A model generated the notes under the pieces. It saw nothing but the letters and a program-made list of their open reading frames with translations. It did not search any database and was not told where the DNA came from. Source: Hypholoma sublateritium FD-334 SS-4 (Eukaryota; Basidiomycota; Agaricomycetes; Agaricales; Strophariaceae). Taken from it: a DNA stretch of 64,000 nt. Shown here piece by piece: positions 61,508 through 64,000 of the stretch. The stretch covers positions 126,262 through 190,261 of the forward strand of contig KN817524.1 of NCBI GenBank assembly GCA_000827495.1, in the 5' to 3' direction. Within the stretch, counting starts at the first letter, position 1. Every line of letters starts with the position of its first letter. The position numbers and the translations under genes were made by a program.

Positions 61508-64000
61508 ATGTTAGCTGCTGCCACATCCTTCTTTGCTCGCACGAACATCTCACAGTCGTATAACATCGGATCCAGCACTGGCACCCCTCTGGGCTTGGGA
61601 AGTAGACCGGCAACCCCTGGCGGTTCGGGAAACACCTCTCTGTCGACTTCCTCGCCACCTACACCCACTTTTCACATTGGACTCTGGAAAGTCCAGTCGG
61701 GATGGCACAAGACCACAACCAAACGGGTGTCTGTTTGGTCGTTTGACAAACGTGGCCCAGACATGGAACGACTGGGTCAGCAAGGCAGAGATAGAGTTAT
61801 TGAAGTCTTGAAGGCGGAAGTGAGCTACTTCTGTTCGCTCTGCGATCTGACACTCATTTACTGAACTCTAGGCATCAGCGCTGGGTCGATTGAGACATCC
61901 TTCAATTCTAGGTAAGCTATAAGTCTTCAACAATTCCGGAATGTCATCCATATCGGACTTCAAGAAATGGTCGAGCCGCTGGAAGAAACGCGGAGTGAAA
62001 TAGTTTTTGCAACAGAACCTATCCTGTCGTCCCTTCAGCTTGCTATCCCAGATGCTACTGGACGACAGTCTCCCTCCGTCGAGCTAGATGAAATTGAGGT
62101 TCGTTCACCTTCCCGCAGCAAACATCTAGACCAAGCGTTAAAAACGCTCCTTCAGATTCAAAAGGGCATACTACAGCTTTGTAAAGGCCTCTCGTTCCTC
62201 CATACGTCAGCTAAGCTGGTGCATTCAAACGTTTGCCCTGAAAGCGTCGTAATCAACGGAGCTGTGAGTCAATCATCGAATAAGCATGCCACCGTCAAAA
62301 TATGTTTTCTCATTTGGTGACAGGGTGATTGGAAAATAGCAGGACTTGGCCTAACCATCCCTCTTCAAACATCAAGTGGCACACCATCGAATTGGGAGTT
62401 CCCAACTTTTGATGGAAGAGTGCCGCCTTATGTTCAGCGCTCGTTTGACTACATGGGTGTGGGATGCTTTCAATATTGTTGTGCCGTTTAACTGACGTCC
62501 GACAAGCCCCAGAATATGCTTTGGATGAGCAGCTCGTAACTGCCTCGGATATGTATTCCCTGGGTTGTCTGGTGTACGCTGTACACTGTAAAGGTAATCC
62601 ACCTTTCAAGAACCATGGCAGTCTTGGTGGGCTACGAGATAATGCCTCGAAGGCTGTTCCTGGCTTGGAACGACTCGACAAGGATCTTCAAGGTGAATTG
62701 CGCTGTCTCTCTGACCTGGGCCATATATCGTGACGAGATACCCGCAGTGCTTCTTCGGTCATTAATAACACGACATTATGGTTCTCGACCTACGCCTGAA
62801 ACACTCCCTTCTCATTCTTTCTTCTCATCCCTCCCAATATCTACATTAAATTTCCTCGATCGGTCAAACTTCACGGCAAAAACAAGGGAAGAGAAGATAT
62901 CTTTCATGAAGGGATTGACTAGCGTTCTCGATCGATTTTCCGAAGGTTTGAGGACTAGGAAGATCTTACCATCGCTACTCGAAGAAGTAAGTCATTCAAC
63001 CATAGCTCTACGCTACAAGCATATATTGAAGGCAGTGTTAGATGAAAGATGTTCACTTACTGCCATATATTCTTCCAAATGTCTTCGCAATATCTCAATC
63101 GCTATCTCCATCCCAATTTGCTAGCACCGTTCTTCCGAGTCTCAAGCCACTCTTCGTCATTCGAGAACCGCCTCAAAATATGTTGACCCTGCTTGATAAT
63201 CTCACAATGTTGCAAGACAAAACAGACAAAAGTGTATTCAGAGAACGTAAGTGAAACTACGCCCAGATCTTGCTAATAAAGTTGACGCCATCCTTCAGAT
63301 GTGCTCCCACTGGTATATAACGCCCTTGAATCTGAGCATGCTGTCGTATGTGATATATAGCGTTAGGTGAACATAACAATAACCAGCTTCTTGTAGGTCC
63401 AGGAGCGTGCACTGAAGGCCGTTCCAGGTCTTTGTGAAACCATCGATTATACAGAGGTCCAAACTGTCCTTTTCCCCCGCGTAGCGGTTAGTCAATCGTC
63501 TGTGTGCGTTTTAGTTCTGAGCTTATTGTGCATTCAAGCTTGTTTTTACGAAGACGCGGATATTGACAGTCAAAGTCGCCACGCTTGTCACATTCTTGGC
63601 TATGGTCAAGACCCTGGATCAAGTAAGCTCTTATAAGTGTTCTTTCCTACACGCTCTTCTGATAACGATTGCGCCATAGTCAAGCCTGACACAGAAACTA
63701 GTTCCACTTCTCTCGAAAATTCGGACCAAAGAACCTGCAGTTACAATGGCAACTCTTTCTGTTCAAGAGGCAATGGGCTTCAAAGTTGATCGCGAGGCTG
63801 TGGCTATGCTTGTCTTACCTCAGTTATGGGCTATGTCAATTGGTCCCCGTATGTTCTAGTTTTTATTTACTTGTTGTTGAAGTCTAACAAGATTTCAGTG
63901 TTGAGTGTCGGTCAATTCCAGCGGTTTATGCAAGTCATCAAAAAACTTGGAGATCGTGTAGAGCAAGAGCATAATCAATTCCTTCGAGATTCTCAGCGGT
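61508..64000 (+). CDS. SCYL2-like (Scy1 family) pseudokinase, partial at right edge
   Basis: The start is MLAAATSFFARTNISQSYNI, then GTPLGLGSRPATPGG and FHIGLWKVQSGWHKTTTKRV, followed by VSVWSFDKRG. The kinase-like fold has ASALGRLRHPSILEMVEPLE, LCKGLSFLHTSAKLVHSNVC, PESVVINGAGDWKIAGLGLT, and YMAPEYALDEQLVTASDMYS. The HRD and DFG motifs are both degenerate (HSN, AGL), as known for SCYL2. HEAT-like helical repeats follow (LPLVYNALESEHAVVQERAL, KAVPGLCETID). Scy1-like proteins act in clathrin-coated vesicle traffic between Golgi and endosomes. About ten introns. The frame is still open at base 64000, so the C-terminus is missing. Confidence 0.88.

Noticed and set aside
61508..64000. SCYL2 degenerate catalytic motifs as a novel pseudokinase
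   Set aside because: Loss of HRD and DFG residues is a known property of the Scy1-like family, so it is expected here.

Overview
The window reads as a gene-dense nuclear segment of a filamentous basidiomycete, most likely an Agaricomycete. The genes are packed tightly on both strands, split by many introns of about 50-60 bp with GT..AG ends, and the gaps between genes are often under 300 bp. The protein content fits: a HOOK adaptor, a DYRK kinase with a very long disordered N-terminus, a Skt5/Chs4 chitin-synthase activator ending in CVIM, and an MLKL-like helical-bundle/kinase protein. No transposon, tRNA, rRNA or CRISPR array was recognised. Coordinates marked as spliced were worked out by hand from donor/acceptor sites and reading phase.

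Layout, left half. A Nup1/Nup153-type nuclear-basket nucleoporin (-) is followed by YME2, an EI24/RRT8-like membrane protein and HOOK (all +). Then come mitochondrial asparaginyl-tRNA synthetase (-) head-to-head with RNA 3'-phosphate cyclase (+), the P4-ATPase subunit CDC50 (-), and MCM-binding protein (+). A RecQ helicase (-) is head-to-head with NUF2 (+). An ING-type PHD protein (-) is head-to-head with the MLKL-like pseudokinase-like gene (+). A Zn2Cys6 regulator (-) is head-to-head with a J-domain/ankyrin protein (+), followed by the Pom1/DYRK2-type kinase (+).

Right half. A mitochondrial PDK/BCKDK-type kinase (-) and proteasome ATPase RPT1 (-) lie next to V-ATPase subunit A (+, head-to-head with RPT1) and GAL7-type uridylyltransferase (+). 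Polynucleotide kinase/phosphatase (-) is head-to-head with a PHD+JmjC demethylase (+). SKT5/CHS4 (+) follows only 55 bp later. Phosphoglycerate kinase (-) is head-to-head with a CCDC9-like W-repeat/RGG protein (+). An unrecognised coiled-coil protein (-) is head-to-head with SCYL2 (+), which runs off the right edge.

Most genes are conserved housekeeping functions. MCMBP, RecQ and NUF2 form a neighbourhood of genome-maintenance and chromosome-segregation genes. The least ordinary items are the MLKL-like protein whose catalytic-loop aspartate is replaced by asparagine, the tryptophan-repeat/RGG protein, the J-domain+ankyrin architecture, and a GC-rich island over the demethylase and SKT5 genes. 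I did not find a clearly new multi-gene system.
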